A stretch of DNA of 64,000 nucleotides from Nelumbo lutea (GCA_022828595.1 JAKGHH010000003.1:18104934-18168933); one strand, 5' to 3'; shown: positions 12,286 to 24,628, counted from the first letter of the stretch. The notes: generated from the sequence alone by a model not told the origin. Made by a program: numbers and translations.

Positions 12286-12685
12286 GGATGGATTCAAGCC
12301 GAGCCAAGTCGACTAGGCTCGAGTTCGGCTTGCCAAAGTACTACAAAGCTCGAGCTAGAACCTTGAGCTTGAGCTCGGCTCGAGTCAAAAATTCGTAAGC
12401 TCGAACTCAGCTCAATTTGATAAAAAATGTTTTATAAAAATAAAAAATTATATATAAAAATATTTTTACTTGATATTTAAAAAATTAAGAATTATAATAT
12501 TTTTATTATATATATATATATATATTATTTTCTATAATATATATATATATATATATTCGGGCTCGGCACGTTTATTAATCGAACCTATAAATTGGGCTCG
12601 AAGTTCGGTTGAAATCGAGCCGAGCTCGAGCTTTTCATGAGTCGAGCTCAAGTAGCTCGTGAAGAGCTTGGCTCGTGGCCACTCC
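12286..12685. mobile_element. 400-bp non-autonomous element with exact 13-bp target duplication
   Basis: The 13-mer taattacatatag occurs at 12273-12285 and again at 12686-12698, directly abutting the element. The ends are related inverted sequences (ggatggattcaagccgagcc on the left; reverse complement of the right end ggagtggccacgagccaagc). The interior holds GAGCTCG/CGAGCTC words and an AT-rich core with (AT)n. A duplication this long exceeds that of most DNA transposons. It may be a Mutator-type element with an extended duplication, or a retroposed sequence. Confidence 0.8.
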
Positions 12686-12820
12686 TAATTACATATAGTT
12701 GAACCTAAACCAATTTAAGCTTTTGAGTTAAAAAAAAGAAAAGTCAACCAAAAAAAAAACATTTCCAGCAGGATTTTTTGCTCTATGAACCCTGAGAACC
12801 CACTCCAGGAACTTTTACCC

Positions 12821-13133
12821 AAGGTTTTTAAAATCAAATTGAACAAAGAACTGTTCTGAGGTCCAGTTCCTAGGTCGAATCGTCCAACTATCCAATCCGA
12901 ATGGATGGCCCACTCTAACAAAAAATAAAAAATTTAAAAATTTTTAAAAAAACCAAAAGCTGCTAAAAACCATTTCCTGAGCGAATGGTTTGACTACCTG
13001 AATCAGCGATTCACTGAGCAAATCAATAGTTTTTGGCCAAATAACAGTTTTAGGATAAAATGGAACCAACCAGATCACTGATTCCTGGTTTTTTTTATTC
13101 AACTGTCCGGTCCGGTCCAATTTAGAAAACATT
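12821..13133. mobile_element. Foldback MITE, ggtttttaaaacc family, copy C
   Basis: Ends are aaggtttttaaaatc and tttagaaaacatt. The flanks cttttaccc (left, ending 12820) and cttttacct (right, one base past the end) match at 8 of 9 positions, supporting a 9-bp target duplication. The core with poly-A words has the inverted orientation relative to copies A and B. Confidence 0.75.
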
Positions 13134-13949
13134 GCTTTTACCTCAACGGCTCAACCCCATCAACTTCTAAATAAACTTGCCATGGGAGGTCTTCAAATGA
13201 TTCCTCGCACGAAACATTATATTCATTAGATTGTCAGCCACCGAAGAAGAATCCTTTGATCAATAGATGAAGCTAATGGCACAGATTGATTGTGTAAGCA
13301 GAAACCATCCCAATAGCCATCAACACAGCACTTGCAACATCTCTGTACATGTATGTTTTATTCATAGGAAGACATCCCCAAAGCACAGCTACAAAGAATT
13401 GTGACTACTGACTACGGTTATCTGAAGACGTAATCCAAAATTCAAACCAACTGCCAAAGTCCGGTTGGGATCTTTTCCTCACATAGCACTCCTAGTATCA
13501 ACTTCACAACCACATTCCATTGTCTATTAAAAAAATATTTCCCACAAATAATAACATATAATTATGGAAAATATTTCTGATGTGAGTGGAACATGCTGTG
13601 AGATCGGTCTAATGAGTCATCAGTGAGGAACAGTCGAGTATATCTGAACTCACCAATGCCAGGCAGATTTGGACTCCCCTACATATATTCACAGAGCACG
13701 GCCACTGTATATTGGGCATATTTCTCCATAAATGACAGGGAGATATTCCCAATGCCCAATTATAATATTTTGTGGGCAATGTGGGAACAGTTTGTGGGTA
13801 GCAGATCCGAACCCAGTCTAGTTTGAATGATATTGTCTCCCACCAATCCGGGCTTGTCGGGACAATGGACAATAGACCAGCTGGCTGAACTTTGAGCTAT
13901 AAAAAAATACTGAACGACTGTTCCAATTTTTTTTTCATACTCCCATTTA

Positions 13950-14068
13950 GGCTGTGTTTGGTACGAAGGAAGAGATAGGAAAATTTATGAAAACCCATAC
14001 AAGGTCTGTATTGGTTTTCTAAACTTTCCTTTCCTGTCCCTACCTTTTTTTTTTCAAACCAAACAGTC
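13950..14068. mobile_element. Tourist-like MITE (119 bp, TTA duplication)
   Basis: TTA flanks ggctgtgtttggtacgaagg on the left and ttttcaaaccaaacagtc on the right. The two ends are near inverted copies, and the interior is a long imperfect hairpin of GGAAAG/CTTTCC words. The same family recurs at 20141, 21775 and 61032. Confidence 0.75.
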
Positions 14069-14392
14069 TTAGTGAAAACTTTTTTTTTTTTTTGCCATTT
14101 TCATCAAAACAAGAACAAGATAGAAAATGAAAAATAGCAAAAATAATAATTAAAATATTTTCAAAGTTCAATGTGGAAAATTTTCAAGTCCATTTTAAGA
14201 AATAAAAATATTTCTTAATCGGCTCAAGTATTGATCGTTCGCCACATTGGAAATTCTTTAGAATGGCCTTGTATTGAAATTCAAGATTATTTTGGGGGTA
14301 GTTAAATCCAAATTCAGCGTTTAATTGCTAAATAAATCGTTCATGACAGGGTTATTTCCGTAATTCAATCTGAGCGAAGATCAGTAAATAAG

Positions 14393-14403
14393 CATAACGG
14401 TTA
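14393..14403 (+). promoter_or_regulatory. MSA-like element (mitotic MYB3R site)
   Basis: The sequence cataacggtta matches the plant mitosis-specific activator consensus YCYAACGGYYA at 10 of 11 positions, core AACGG intact. It lies upstream of a TATA-like ctataaa (14432-14438) and of a TPX2-family gene, a gene class usually expressed at G2/M. Match read from sequence; function inferred. Confidence 0.5.
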
Positions 14404-14431
14404 GCTTTCGAATCAATCATCACATCCCCCT

Positions 14432-14438
14432 CTATAAA
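14432..14438 (+). promoter_or_regulatory. TATA box of TPX2-domain gene
   Basis: The sequence ctataaa lies about 275 bases before the chosen ATG, which would put the transcription start near 14465. Confidence 0.45.
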
Positions 14439-14505
14439 CTCAAATCCGACGGCTCACGAAGAACCAAAAAATTTAAAAAACCCGACAAATAAGCCCACAA
14501 GAAAC

Positions 14506-14516
14506 TAGCCGTTACG
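14506..14516 (-). promoter_or_regulatory. Second MSA-like element
   Basis: On the minus strand cgtaacggcta matches YCYAACGGYYA at 10 of 11 positions. With the site at 14393 it makes an inverted pair bracketing the TATA-like box. It probably lies in the 5'UTR. Confidence 0.45.
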
Positions 14517-14712
14517 ACAGCGTGCAGAGCGCAACGTTCATTTTCTTCCCTTTCATTGCGCCCTTTCTTCATTCACTTCTTCAAGGCAATAGAATCAACT
14601 CTCAACACCACCTTTCACGCCGTCGAATCTTCCCCGCACCATTAAAGAAACCATTTCAGGCAACACCGATTCGATCTCCGGTGATCTTTGATCGATTTCC
14701 GGCGATATTTCG

Positions 14713-17700
14713 ATGGATTTAGGCGGAAAGAACTGTGGGACGATGACGCCCACCAAAGACCCAAAAGCGTCCCGATCGAAGGTCGCAGAAGTCTCAAAAT
14801 TTTCGGAGAATTTCGATCCCAATAGATCTACGGTAAGTCCTCTGAAACCAGGGAACACTCCACTAACCAAGTCGGCCAAATCGAAGAAATCGGCTCCAAA
14901 AACCCCGAATCAGATTATTTCTCCCCGTGCCAAGATTCGTGAAAGAAAGTTTGTGGTGGCCAAGAAGAAGTCGAAGACAGCACTTTCCACTGCTACCTGC
15001 AAATGCAAGGAGAAGATGGGAGGTAATCTAAAGAAGTGCCCTTGCATTGCTTACGAAAGTCTCCGGGCGTCTCAAGAAGAATTCTTCAGGAACCGGAGTA
15101 GCATCGAGCATGAATTCGATTTTGACGAATCAACAATGAACTTCGAAAGACCTGAAGGTGAAGAGAATCAGAGAATCCCCATTATGGAGAACTTAGAAAC
15201 TGCAGTTGCTTCAGAAGACAAAGCCGTGTTAGGTAGCGGTCATTCGATGAACGATTCAGGTAATCAAGTTATGGAGGAGCACGAGTTATCAAGTGAAATG
15301 GGTAGTTCGAAGATCAAGAGGAGAAGGGACAAGTTGATGGAAGAAGCCAGGAATAGTATTCCTGAACCAGGTTCGGGAAGAGTGATGCATTTGGTTAAGG
15401 CCTTTGAAAGGCTTCTTTCAATTCCGAGTTCCAAGGAATCGAAACGGAGCGAAGAGGAAAAGGGAGACAATAATAAGAAGGGAATGAAGTGGGCATTGCC
15501 GGGATTGCAACCTAAGGCCCATGAAACAGAGGTTTCTTCATCTTCTTTCTGTCCGTCAGAATTGTTCTTCACATCGGAGAATTTTGGCACGGATTCAAGA
15601 ATTTCCTCTTCACTAGACAGCAGCCAAGGAAGGTGAGCTACAACTGATTTCAAGACAGCACATCGATCTTATTCAAAGTTAATATTGCCTGATTGGTTTC
15701 TGTTCCTTTCTCTTTCAGCTTTACTTTTACTAGCAGCAGAGGTTCTGGTGGGACCAGAAGGACACGCCGAAAAGTAAGAATTCTATCCTTCTCATTTCTT
15801 TTCTGTTTTTTCATGCTTATGAATAATGGAGATTGGCCATGTGTTCTGCAACTTATGAATGTTTTTCCATTACAGAGTGCTGAATCCATAGGGTCATTTG
15901 GAGGAAGTAAATGGAAGAAGAAGCAGCAGCTCAGAGTCACCAGACAACAACCATTCAAATTAAGAACAGAGGTATTCATACGTAAAAACCGCCGTAGAGT
16001 GAAGAATCTCTTGAATGACTTTGTTGGATATCACACATTAATTTCTTTCTTGCTTGCTTTCTTTCCTTCTTCTTTTCTGTTAATTCTATGGGGATGTGGA
16101 AGGCTATAGAAACGTTTACAGAAGAACTGGATCAAATTGTGTTGAAATTGTTGAGTATAGCTGTAGAGGTGCACAAACTGACCTATTATACTAAATTATT
16201 CATTACATCAACTTTATAAACAGGAAGTGAAATTTTCTTCATGATAATAGCTTCCCAGATGGGAGATGCATATTGGAAACCTCTTTATCTAAGTACTTTA
16301 ACCAGTACCAGTGGGGAGTAATAATAGTAGATATATGTAAACCATATTCACGAGGGATTTACTTGCTCTTCCTACTGTGAAATGTAACATTTAAAGAAAC
16401 CTGCATAAAATTAGTGCATATCCGTTCTACTTTAAACTCCTTTGTCTTCATCTGACTTGAAGTCGAACAAAACTGAGGTATTTTTTTTGCCTCTCTTTTC
16501 TTTTTCAGCAAAGAGGAAGATCTAAGGAGGAAGAATTTCTCAAGAAAGTACAGGAAATGATGATGGAAGAGGAGAGACTTAGAATACCGGTAGCACAAGG
16601 CCTGCCATGGACAACAGATGAACCAGAGGTGAGCTCTCACCGAACAGAAGAAAATAAATAAAAGGGAATCTTAAGTAATTTTTTATCATTGTAATCAATT
16701 CCTTCATGTTGTTCTATTTCAATATGTTGAGGGTGTAAAGGACTAGCTATAGTTATTTAGATTCTTTACCCACTTTATTTATCAAAGGAAAATCGTTTTT
16801 GGTATGATGCAAAACATATTATTCTGAAATTAATTTTCATTAAAATCATACTCCATCTTATTTTGAGCTCTTTGGTTTCTTCATGCATTTTGATATTTAC
16901 CATGTTAAGATACCTAACAATGATTCAGAAATCTTTGTTCAGCATAGTTGCAAATATCTTATATATTTGGTGGGACTTTTCATTTTCATGAGGTGAGGGA
17001 GACTTAGAGGAAAAGGGTATCCCTGAATTGTGCTGCTTATTTTCTGCATAATAACACGTGTTACCCTGACTCACCATATTGATAACTTTAGAGTTCACTG
17101 CAGTTAATTAGTTTTTCAAAGAATATGCACTTTCTAGCTTTTTTTCAACAGTTTTGATGTTCATTTACTAGCTTTAATTTGAATTTAGGGGTTTTGAAAA
17201 TGATTGTATAAATTTGCTCAGCACAATGTAATGACAGGATTTTGGAGCAAACTAAAATCCTATCATTGACAATAGTTATGGTATTGTCTTTGTCCTTTTA
17301 TGTGTTTATTGACAATATTTTGATTTTGCCATTTTAGTGCTTAGTGAAGCCTCCAGTGAAAGAAAATACAAAACCTATTGACCTCAAACTTCACAGCGAT
17401 GTCAGGGCAATTGAGCGTGCTGAATTTGATCATCATGTAAGTTTATAATATACACAAAACCCGCTATTACAGGCAAATGCAGTATATTTGTTATTTTATT
17501 TGTTTTACAGTTCTCAATTCATTCATTTTCAGGTTTCTGAGAAGTTAAACTTAATTGAGCAGTATAGAATGGAAAGAGAAAGGCAGCAAAAGGTATGTTG
17601 TGATAGTAGAGAATACAATCCAAACTGTGCTGTGCTATGTATAATATACATTTTTCTTTAGCTTTCTTCTTTGTCCCGGTGAATTGCAGTTAGCAGAAGA

Positions 17701-17999
17701 GGAAGAAATAAAGCAGATGAGAAGAGAGCTCATTCCAAAAGCTCAGCCCATGCCATACTTTGACAGGCCTTTCATTCCGAAAAGGTATAGCTGTTCCTTT
17801 TTTATATCATCTTCAGGCTTGACTCGAATGAAAGAATTTAACTTTTTTAAGTTTTTTTTTTTTTTTTGTTGGTGGTGTTTTGTTCAGGTCAACGAAGCAC
17901 CCAACCATTCCAAGAGAACCGAAGTTCCATATTCCTCAGCACAAGAAGATCAAGTGCATGTCATGGACTGACATGAGCATCTATACTCATCAGCACTGA
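14713..17999 (+). CDS. TPX2 C-terminal domain protein (microtubule-associated)
   Basis: Eight exons: 14713-15632, 15719-15773, 15876-15971, 16509-16628, 17338-17436, 17533-17592, 17690-17784, 17888-17999; all GT-AG with frame preserved, giving 518 aa. The TPX2 domain spans about residues 420-503 and includes RAIERAEFDHHVSEKL, a charged helix (YRMERERQQK), and the PYFDRPFIPKRSTKHPTIPR segment. Such proteins bind microtubules and act in spindle or cortical arrays. The N-terminal two thirds are basic and low in structure, with a Cys-bearing motif KKCPCIAYESLRASQEEFF (107-125) that I associate with a plant TPX2-like subgroup. Full TPX2 importin or Aurora motifs were not identified. The ATG at 14713 was chosen as the first in frame; M11 is an alternative. 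MSA-like sites upstream suggest mitotic expression. Confidence 0.9.
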
Positions 18000-18733
18000 T
18001 AAAGAATGGGAGAGAAGAAAATGGATGATGAAAGAAGAATAATAGAATTTTCTCCATATCACTGAAGATCATTTAATTCATTTTTTTTTCTTTTCTTTTT
18101 TTCTTTTTCATTTGTGTAAGCAATCAATTTAATTGCATTTTGATGAAGAAATTCACCCTGCAATTGGTTGTGACAAGCGCTAGTGTTGCTTACACTTAGT
18201 GCATAGTTCAATTGAATATTTTTTAAAGTTCAGCTCTCTCTCTCTCGACTACATTTGGGCATCTTTATCCAACCTACCCCAGTAGAAGAACTAAACACCT
18301 TACTCAAAAGCCGGTTGATCATCAACTTCTAAATTGTAAATATCTGCTTCAGTTTCCCTGCATCCAATAAGTATAGGACCCTATTATATCATCCCCTCCT
18401 TTATAGGAAATCCAAATACCAGATTTACTTTTTTTATCAGCTAAACTCAAACTTTAGAAAAGGGGAAGATGCAGAAAACAGAGCCATGGGAATTGGGAAT
18501 TGCTCCTCACATGGACCTCCCAGCCACATCCCAGTGTATCGGCAACAGCTCCCATGAATTATAACACAAGTACAAGAGATGTTCAAGTGTATTGGGAACA
18601 TCTCCCATTAATGATAACATACAAGAGTAAATTAAATGTTTCCGATGTGATGTGTGACTAGAACATGATGTGAGGTCGGTGTGAGAAGCAAAGGCAACAC
18701 ATGGTTTATGGCATTCATGCATCCCTAACTTAG

Positions 18734-18889
18734 TAATAACACCTTATTTATACTGAACCACTGAATGAAATAACTACTTCATTACTGATTACTCTGGATT
18801 TTGGATTCAGTTAATAACACCTTATTTATACTGAACCACTGAATGAAATTACTATTTCATTACTGATTATTCTGGAATTTGGATTCAGT
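18734..18889. repeat. 78-bp tandem duplication
   Basis: Copies 18734-18811 and 18812-18889 differ at only a few positions, for example aactacttc versus tactatttc. Shared text includes caccttatttatactgaacc. The high identity suggests a recent event. Confidence 0.9.
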
Positions 18890-20140
18890 CATCACAGTTC
18901 CTTGCAGCTGTGCATTGGGAATATCTCTGATGAATAAAAGCAAATAAGTATGGAGATATTCTCAATGCACCACTGCAAAAGGCTATGAGAACGGTTTACT
19001 CAGAAAGATTTTTGGCAGATAAACTGGCCACATTTTATTTTCCTAATTGCCTATTGTCAAAAAATGGGATGTTCTCACATCACCACATTCGATATTTGTT
19101 TTGCCGGGTAAATTAAAACAACACTTGAAGAAATTATGATTTTGTAAAACAAATTGACTACATAACTAAGCTCACAAAGTGTCTGGTTCTAGCGAAGAAT
19201 TGGTAAGGGACCAACTTTTTTTTTCTCTTACCATTTGAAATGTTTAGTTGATCACAAAGAGGTTCTCGACCAACACATCTAATTGCATTGTAAATGGAAC
19301 AATCGAAAGCTGATCAAAAAGTAAACAATACCCATGGGCGTTCAAATTGCAACCAAAATGATTCTCAAATGTCAAATCTGTCTTCAAACACTTGTGTGTT
19401 ATAGAATATGGCAGCGCGTAATCCCAATCATTTGGGACTGGTCCCTAGCATCTAAACCACCCAGAACTTGCCTCTGGACTGAAAAATCTTGATTCTTGTA
19501 CACTAATGACTAATCTCTGGCAGTTTCCATTCAGCAATGATGAATAGGAACCGAACCAATTGGCTTGGCATTCACAAAGAATGCCCAAGCCTGAAACCTA
19601 TTCCTTGGCCAATTTTGCCATCCATCCCTTAACAATTTACAACTGGTTACAAAATGCTGTACGGAAGAAGATAGATTACGAATTTATGAGCCATATGATT
19701 ATATCCCTGACGCAGACAAGAGAATTGAAGCAAAAGGTCCTCTATAAACTTGCATCAAATTCCTAGATATACCAGTCACCCAAGGTTCAAAGTATTAACA
19801 CGTATCGACCCATATTGACTGATACGTATCATTCCAGGACCCCACCAATACTCCCTTATAGAGAATGTATCAGAGGTCTGACCGATTCAGAGGATGAAAG
19901 AGACCTAAACCAGCCCCCTAAACTGGTTTTAGAAAAAAAAATTAAAAAAAAAAACTAAAAAAATAATATCAATAAACCCCATACGCCCATACCAGTGTAT
20001 CGATATTTCCAACTTTGCAATCACCACTCGGATTTAAACACCTAAACATAATAAAACAAAGGGTACAACAAAATTGAACCGCTAGGATCATAGGAAAACA
20101 CCTCTTCACAGTAGTATCGGTTTCAGTAGTTTTTACTTTA

Positions 20141-20243
20141 CACTGCATTTGGTTTGAAGTAAAAAGTATGGAATGGAAAGGTAGAAAAACCTTCACAAAC
20201 CTTTATATGTTTGCCTACCTTTTCCTTCAAAATAAACATAACA
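20141..20243. mobile_element. Tourist-like MITE (103 bp)
   Basis: TTA flanks cactgcatttggtttgaag on the left and ccttcaaaataaacataaca on the right, which are imperfect inverted copies. It is more worn than the copy at 21775. Confidence 0.5.
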
Positions 20244-20286
20244 TTACTGATCCAGTTTTACCTAATAAACAAGGTGAATTAACTTA

Positions 20287-20634
20287 GGGCTCGTTTGATG
20301 CATCATTTTGCACGGTCTTTCACCTTTTTAAAAGCCAAAAAGACAGATTTTTTATCTATTCCCATTTAACTCACAGAAGATCTAACAGCCAAAAGATAGA
20401 ACACCAAAAGGTCACAAAAATCCCATTACAAACTGATTTCGGGAAGCTTCATTTGAAGCTTTATGCATCTTTCGTGTTTTATTCTCACACGAAAAGATAT
20501 GGAAAGACGCACAAAAAGACGTACATCTGCCAAACATACTTCAGGCTGCTCAGACCTTCATGCAAAAAATCAATGCGTCTTTTGCATGTCAGCGCTACCA
20601 AAAAAATCTTTCCAAAAAGACACCAAACGAACCC
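20287..20634. mobile_element. Tourist-like MITE (348 bp, TTA duplication)
   Basis: TTA at 20284-20286 and 20635-20637 flanks gggctcgtttgatgca on the left and caccaaacgaaccc on the right. The interior contains AAAGACG/CGTCTTT words in both orientations, consistent with a foldback. Short open frames inside it have no recognisable content. Confidence 0.7.
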
Positions 20635-21206
20635 TTAATTGTTAGTGAACTATTAAGATATGATTTTTCTCTTGCTGCAAACAAGTTATGCATGGCAATT
20701 TTTCTTCCAACACATTTTCCACGATATTAAACTGGGAACAGGAAAGAAAGGAGAACATAATTTTACGTATTGCCACACGGGGGGCAGAGATGCAATTTGA
20801 ATAAAAATTCCCAAACCAGTGATAAATTAGTAAAATTCCGCATTGGGGTGAGTAGGGGCTTCTGGCTACAAGGTAGGGTGCCCAATGCCTCGGTCTCAGG
20901 CTCTCACCGAGTGATGTAAAAACATCGACGACACATGTAATCTAAGAATATTCAATATAAAATGAATCCAAATTCCAGCTAAATATGATACTTGATCCCT
21001 TTTCAAACTCATTGTCCAGATGTCAATAACTAAATAATAAAATATAACCAAATTGCATCTTCCAAGTTTCAACTTTCAACCACTCGGCATCTGAACCAAA
21101 ACGAAGTGTCTAAACAAATAGTTGCAGCTACATCCGTTTGCCAAACAAAAACAAAGCCCTACAAAATCTCAAAAGCAAAATACCATTTGTGCAGTTCAAT
21201 AGTGAC

Positions 21207-24200
21207 TCAGTGAGCAACAACTATTCTTCCCGCAACTTGGTCCAGGTCTCTCTGCCCGCTCGAGGTGATTCGCCTTCCACTGTTGCAGAAATTAACAAGT
21301 CCATTGATTTATACCAAGATTCTAAAGGGTGGAATCATATTTTATCAGCAATTCGAGGTAATATGCGTAATTACATTCTCTTATTGCATTTTTTCTAGTT
21401 TATCCAAACAACCAACAGCTCCCCAAGTCCCAACTAAGGGCCAGATGAAAAAATCTACATGTTTGAACAATCACCAAGATACACAAATTCCTTGAGTAAA
21501 TAATATTCAGCATCTTCAAAATCTATCTCAGATGTAAAAGACAGCAATATGCAATTAAGACGAAGAAACTCGGTAATAATAGTATATAAGAAGAATAAAT
21601 AGACCATGTAACTTTGTAAGTTGTAACAACTTGATTTACTACATTTCAACGAGGATACGGATACTTTGCTAACATTCAATTTCAAGATACCAGTTACAAA
21701 GTTACAGCTGGTCCCATTTCCTGTTTATGTATGCAGTGAAACAGTGTGCCAGACAGTTACCACCAAGACATTTAGACTGTGATTGGTTTTAAGGAAAAAG
21801 TAGGGAAAGGAAAGGAAAGGTAGGAAAAACCATACAAGGTTTGTAAAGGCTTTCCTACATTTCCCTTCCTTTCCCTACTTTTTCTTTTAAACCAAACATA
21901 GCCTTATTATCCCTCGGGGAAAAAGCCTCATACAAGTGCAACGCAAAATGAAATTATCAAGTTTGGTGATAACTCCTCCAAGACGGTTGGGAAGAATAAA
22001 ATTATTATGCTTTAATAAGTAAGTTTATTTCAGAGCCTCGAGGGAAGAAAGAAGGGTTAAAACACTGAATGCTGAATAAAAATACAAACCTGCTGAGAAA
22101 TTATAAAAAACTAAATAGCAAGGCTATCAGAAAGGCCATACATACACATTATAGGAACTAGAAAATGCAAGTCCAGAAACCAAAGGCCAAATATTGTGTG
22201 GTCAGTGTCAATATAAGTTGGGCAAATAAATGTATATCAGCAATAAATTTCCATCCCTTCCCTTGTGCAAAGGGGAGCATTATTAAATTGACTAGATTCT
22301 ATGATTCCCAAGTGGTGTACTACAAACATATACTATTTAATAGTTGTACGTAGAAACGAACAGTCAGTTTGACATCATGTCAAATATGTTATTATGGATT
22401 CATATAATATACTAATTGAAGTTAATGCACAATTGAGTCTTTATCAAACATCATACACATACATTACAAAGCTTCTGCTTTGAATTTAATTAATACATTA
22501 TACAATAAATATATCTAATTTGGCAAAATGTGAATATCTATATGCCATTAGTTGCTATATATAAATGTGTAATTGTATAACCTATTAAAAGATGATATAT
22601 CATGTTTTTTACCCTATCAATATCCATTATCATTAAGATTATGAGAGTTTCCCTAGCATACCCATGCATTTCTTAACTCAAATGTATCCATGAGCTTCAA
22701 GTGTATCCCACATGTTTTTTATAATTAAATTGCATTCCAGACATTCTTTTCATTACCATTCTTTGACACCGTATTTTTAAGTATGAGGTTTGACTCCATC
22801 TATTTATTTATCTATAACAATGAAAAGGGATATTTAAACCATTCAACAATCCAAGTTAGGATGACATATTTACCCCTTTGGATCAATGTCAACTATATTC
22901 ATCTTCTGCAACTGTTGAAGAACATGACGTGCAATAGAACCACTGCTCTTGCAAAAGTGGGGAGGGCGACTTCCGTTCCTCTTACGGCCACCATAAATCT
23001 TTCTAAAGCCACCAACACCAATACCCTGCCTCAAGTAGATTTTTCTTGCCATGGAAGCTGCACAACCGAATAAGAAATACAATGACCATTGGAGAAAGTA
23101 TATTAGAATCTTTCTATGACAATATTTTATCACACAGCATGCTCGTAAGTTCTCACATATGCAGGAACAAACACTGAGGCCTGAGCGACATACCAGCTCT
23201 AATATAGTACCAATCTGGGTCATATGGTGCAAGCTCCTTGAAGGTAGCAGTCTTCACAATATCAGTCCAGTGAGGAAGCTCCATCTAATCCAAAATCATG
23301 TGGATGCAAACAAAATCAGAATGGAACAATGGTAAACATAATTCAAAAAATAACCAGCATGTGGGCAAAAGCCATTATTGATTAAATAATTTGACCAGAA
23401 AACATCTTACAAGTAACAAATGATATTGTATAATTCAGATAGGCAGCCCGAGTCAACCTACCAAAGGCTCTTTTGCATTATGAAGTTTCCATTTGGATGT
23501 TATCATGTTATTACCTAAATCAAGGCTATTTCAGAACACTACTTTTAAGTCAAGTCCTAAAGTGTGAACAAAAGATAGAGGACCAATCGCTCTCAGAAAA
23601 GCAAATGCACCAACACCTTCAAACCTAACTCTCATAATCATTAGATGAGACAGCTAATTCTGGCACATTTAACTACTGGAGTTCCACCCTATGGATTCTA
23701 TCACAACATAAAGAAACGGAAGTTTGCTTATTCTCCATTTATTACTCTCAAACATAGTTACATGGTCCTCAGTCTTCTAAGTCTAAGGTCGTACGGTATA
23801 TAAAATGGATAACTTCAGCCGAACACATCTACAAATCCCTCAATCCAAGTAAGTGCGTTGATTTTATACCTGTATATAGAAAAACTAGCAGCAAAATGGA
23901 AGCAAGAAACTTCACTAAAGGCATATAGCGACTGGGATTAATAATTATAATTTTTTTCATAATACCACCAACTAAAATGCCGAGATTCTGAAGATTTATC
24001 TAAAACAAATACCAATTTCGATGAATGAAAAAAAAAAACATATTGCACATAACAGATGAAGCAGAAAAATAAAAAGGATACAGACCAGCCCGTAAGACAC
24101 TGATCTAATGCTCTAATTACAAGCTCTGTCGCCCAAAAAAAATTCAAAAATACAACATATATAAAAAAAAAGGTTAAATAACATAGAAAATCAGACTTAA

Positions 24201-24476
24201 GCAGAAATTGTTTCTAACCAATAAGATTTCAATAACAATCTCCGCGAGCAAAACAAGCATGTGATAGTAATAACTTATCCTAAGTACCAAGTTATCTCAA
24301 AAAACCTTTGAGAATCCATTAAAGTAGAATGAGGCAAGAACAAATGGCCCATGAACGAAAAAATTGCAGAGATGGATTGAAGATGACGTTACCTTCCCCG
24401 ATCGTTTGAGATGAGCGGCGTATGCCTTCACGAACTCGTGAGGCGAAACATCCTTCACCGTTCTAGCAGTCTCCAT
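21207..24476 (-). CDS. RPS19: 40S ribosomal protein eS19
   Basis: Coding exons on the minus strand: 24476-24393, 23284-23194, 23057-22874 and 21279-21207, all GT-AG. They total 432 nt and 143 aa, the usual plant eS19 length. The protein is a cytosolic small-subunit component needed for 18S rRNA maturation. Exon 1 gives [19 protein letters not shown], exon 2 ends DPDWYYIRA, exon 3 starts [18 protein letters not shown], and the last exon gives [19 protein letters not shown] then VVAH and stop. That last exon (73 bp) is easily missed because a 1.6-kb intron separates it. The intron carries a Tourist-like MITE (21775-21903). Telo-box motifs precede the start, as in many ribosomal protein genes. 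No defect is seen. Confidence 0.95.
21775..21903. mobile_element. Tourist-like MITE in RPS19 intron 3
   Basis: TTA at 21772-21774 and 21904-21906 flanks gactgtgattggttttaagg and ttaaaccaaacatagcc. The whole element folds into a GGAAAGG/CCTTTCC hairpin with a short loop around cataca. It lies between exons 3 and 4 of RPS19 and disturbs no splice site. Confidence 0.8.
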
Positions 24477-24516
24477 CGCTACAGAAACACGCAGAGATGT
24501 GAGACAACGATGAAAA

Positions 24517-24540
24517 TAGGGTTTTCACTCTTTAGGGTTT
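24517..24540 (-). promoter_or_regulatory. RPS19: Two telo-box motifs upstream of RPS19
   Basis: On the minus strand AAACCCTA occurs at 24524-24517 and AAACCCTAA at 24540-24532, 40-65 bases before the ATG. Telo-boxes near the start site are characteristic of plant ribosomal protein genes. A TATA-like gatatataagg on the minus strand lies at about 24570-24560. Confidence 0.6.
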
Positions 24541-24628
24541 GTTAGTAAGATGCGATGCAGCCTTATATATCAAACTATTATTTTAAAATACAAAAGTACC
24601 CTTGAAGCCAACGCATATAACAGGAATG

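Larger units (their letters stand above)
9858..14392. other. Intergenic, transposon-rich region
   Basis: No exon is supported. The separately listed elements are a foldback MITE at 11257-11563, a Tourist-like MITE at 11819-11923, a 400-bp element with a 13-bp duplication at 12286-12685, a foldback MITE at 12821-13133 and a Tourist-like MITE at 13950-14068. In between, 10170-10615 is an AT-rich block bounded by CCGATCGGTT-type words, probably another decayed foldback element. The block 13290-13830 holds copies of the ATCTCC/GGAGAT foldback motif. Confidence 0.6.
18000..21206. other. Intergenic region between TPX2-like and RPS19 genes
   Basis: No exon is supported. Both flanking genes end into this region. 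It holds the 3'UTR of the TPX2-like gene, ATCTCC-type foldback copies at about 18530-18620 and 18910-18990, a 78-bp tandem duplication (18734-18889), a decayed repeat with GATACGTATC words (19795-20030) and two Tourist-like MITEs (20141-20243, 20287-20634). Confidence 0.55.

Noticed and set aside
13609..13872. Overlapping open frames on both strands near 13.7 kb
   Set aside because: They lie in a foldback-repeat block with ATATTTCTCC/GGAGATATTC arms and show no protein family signal.
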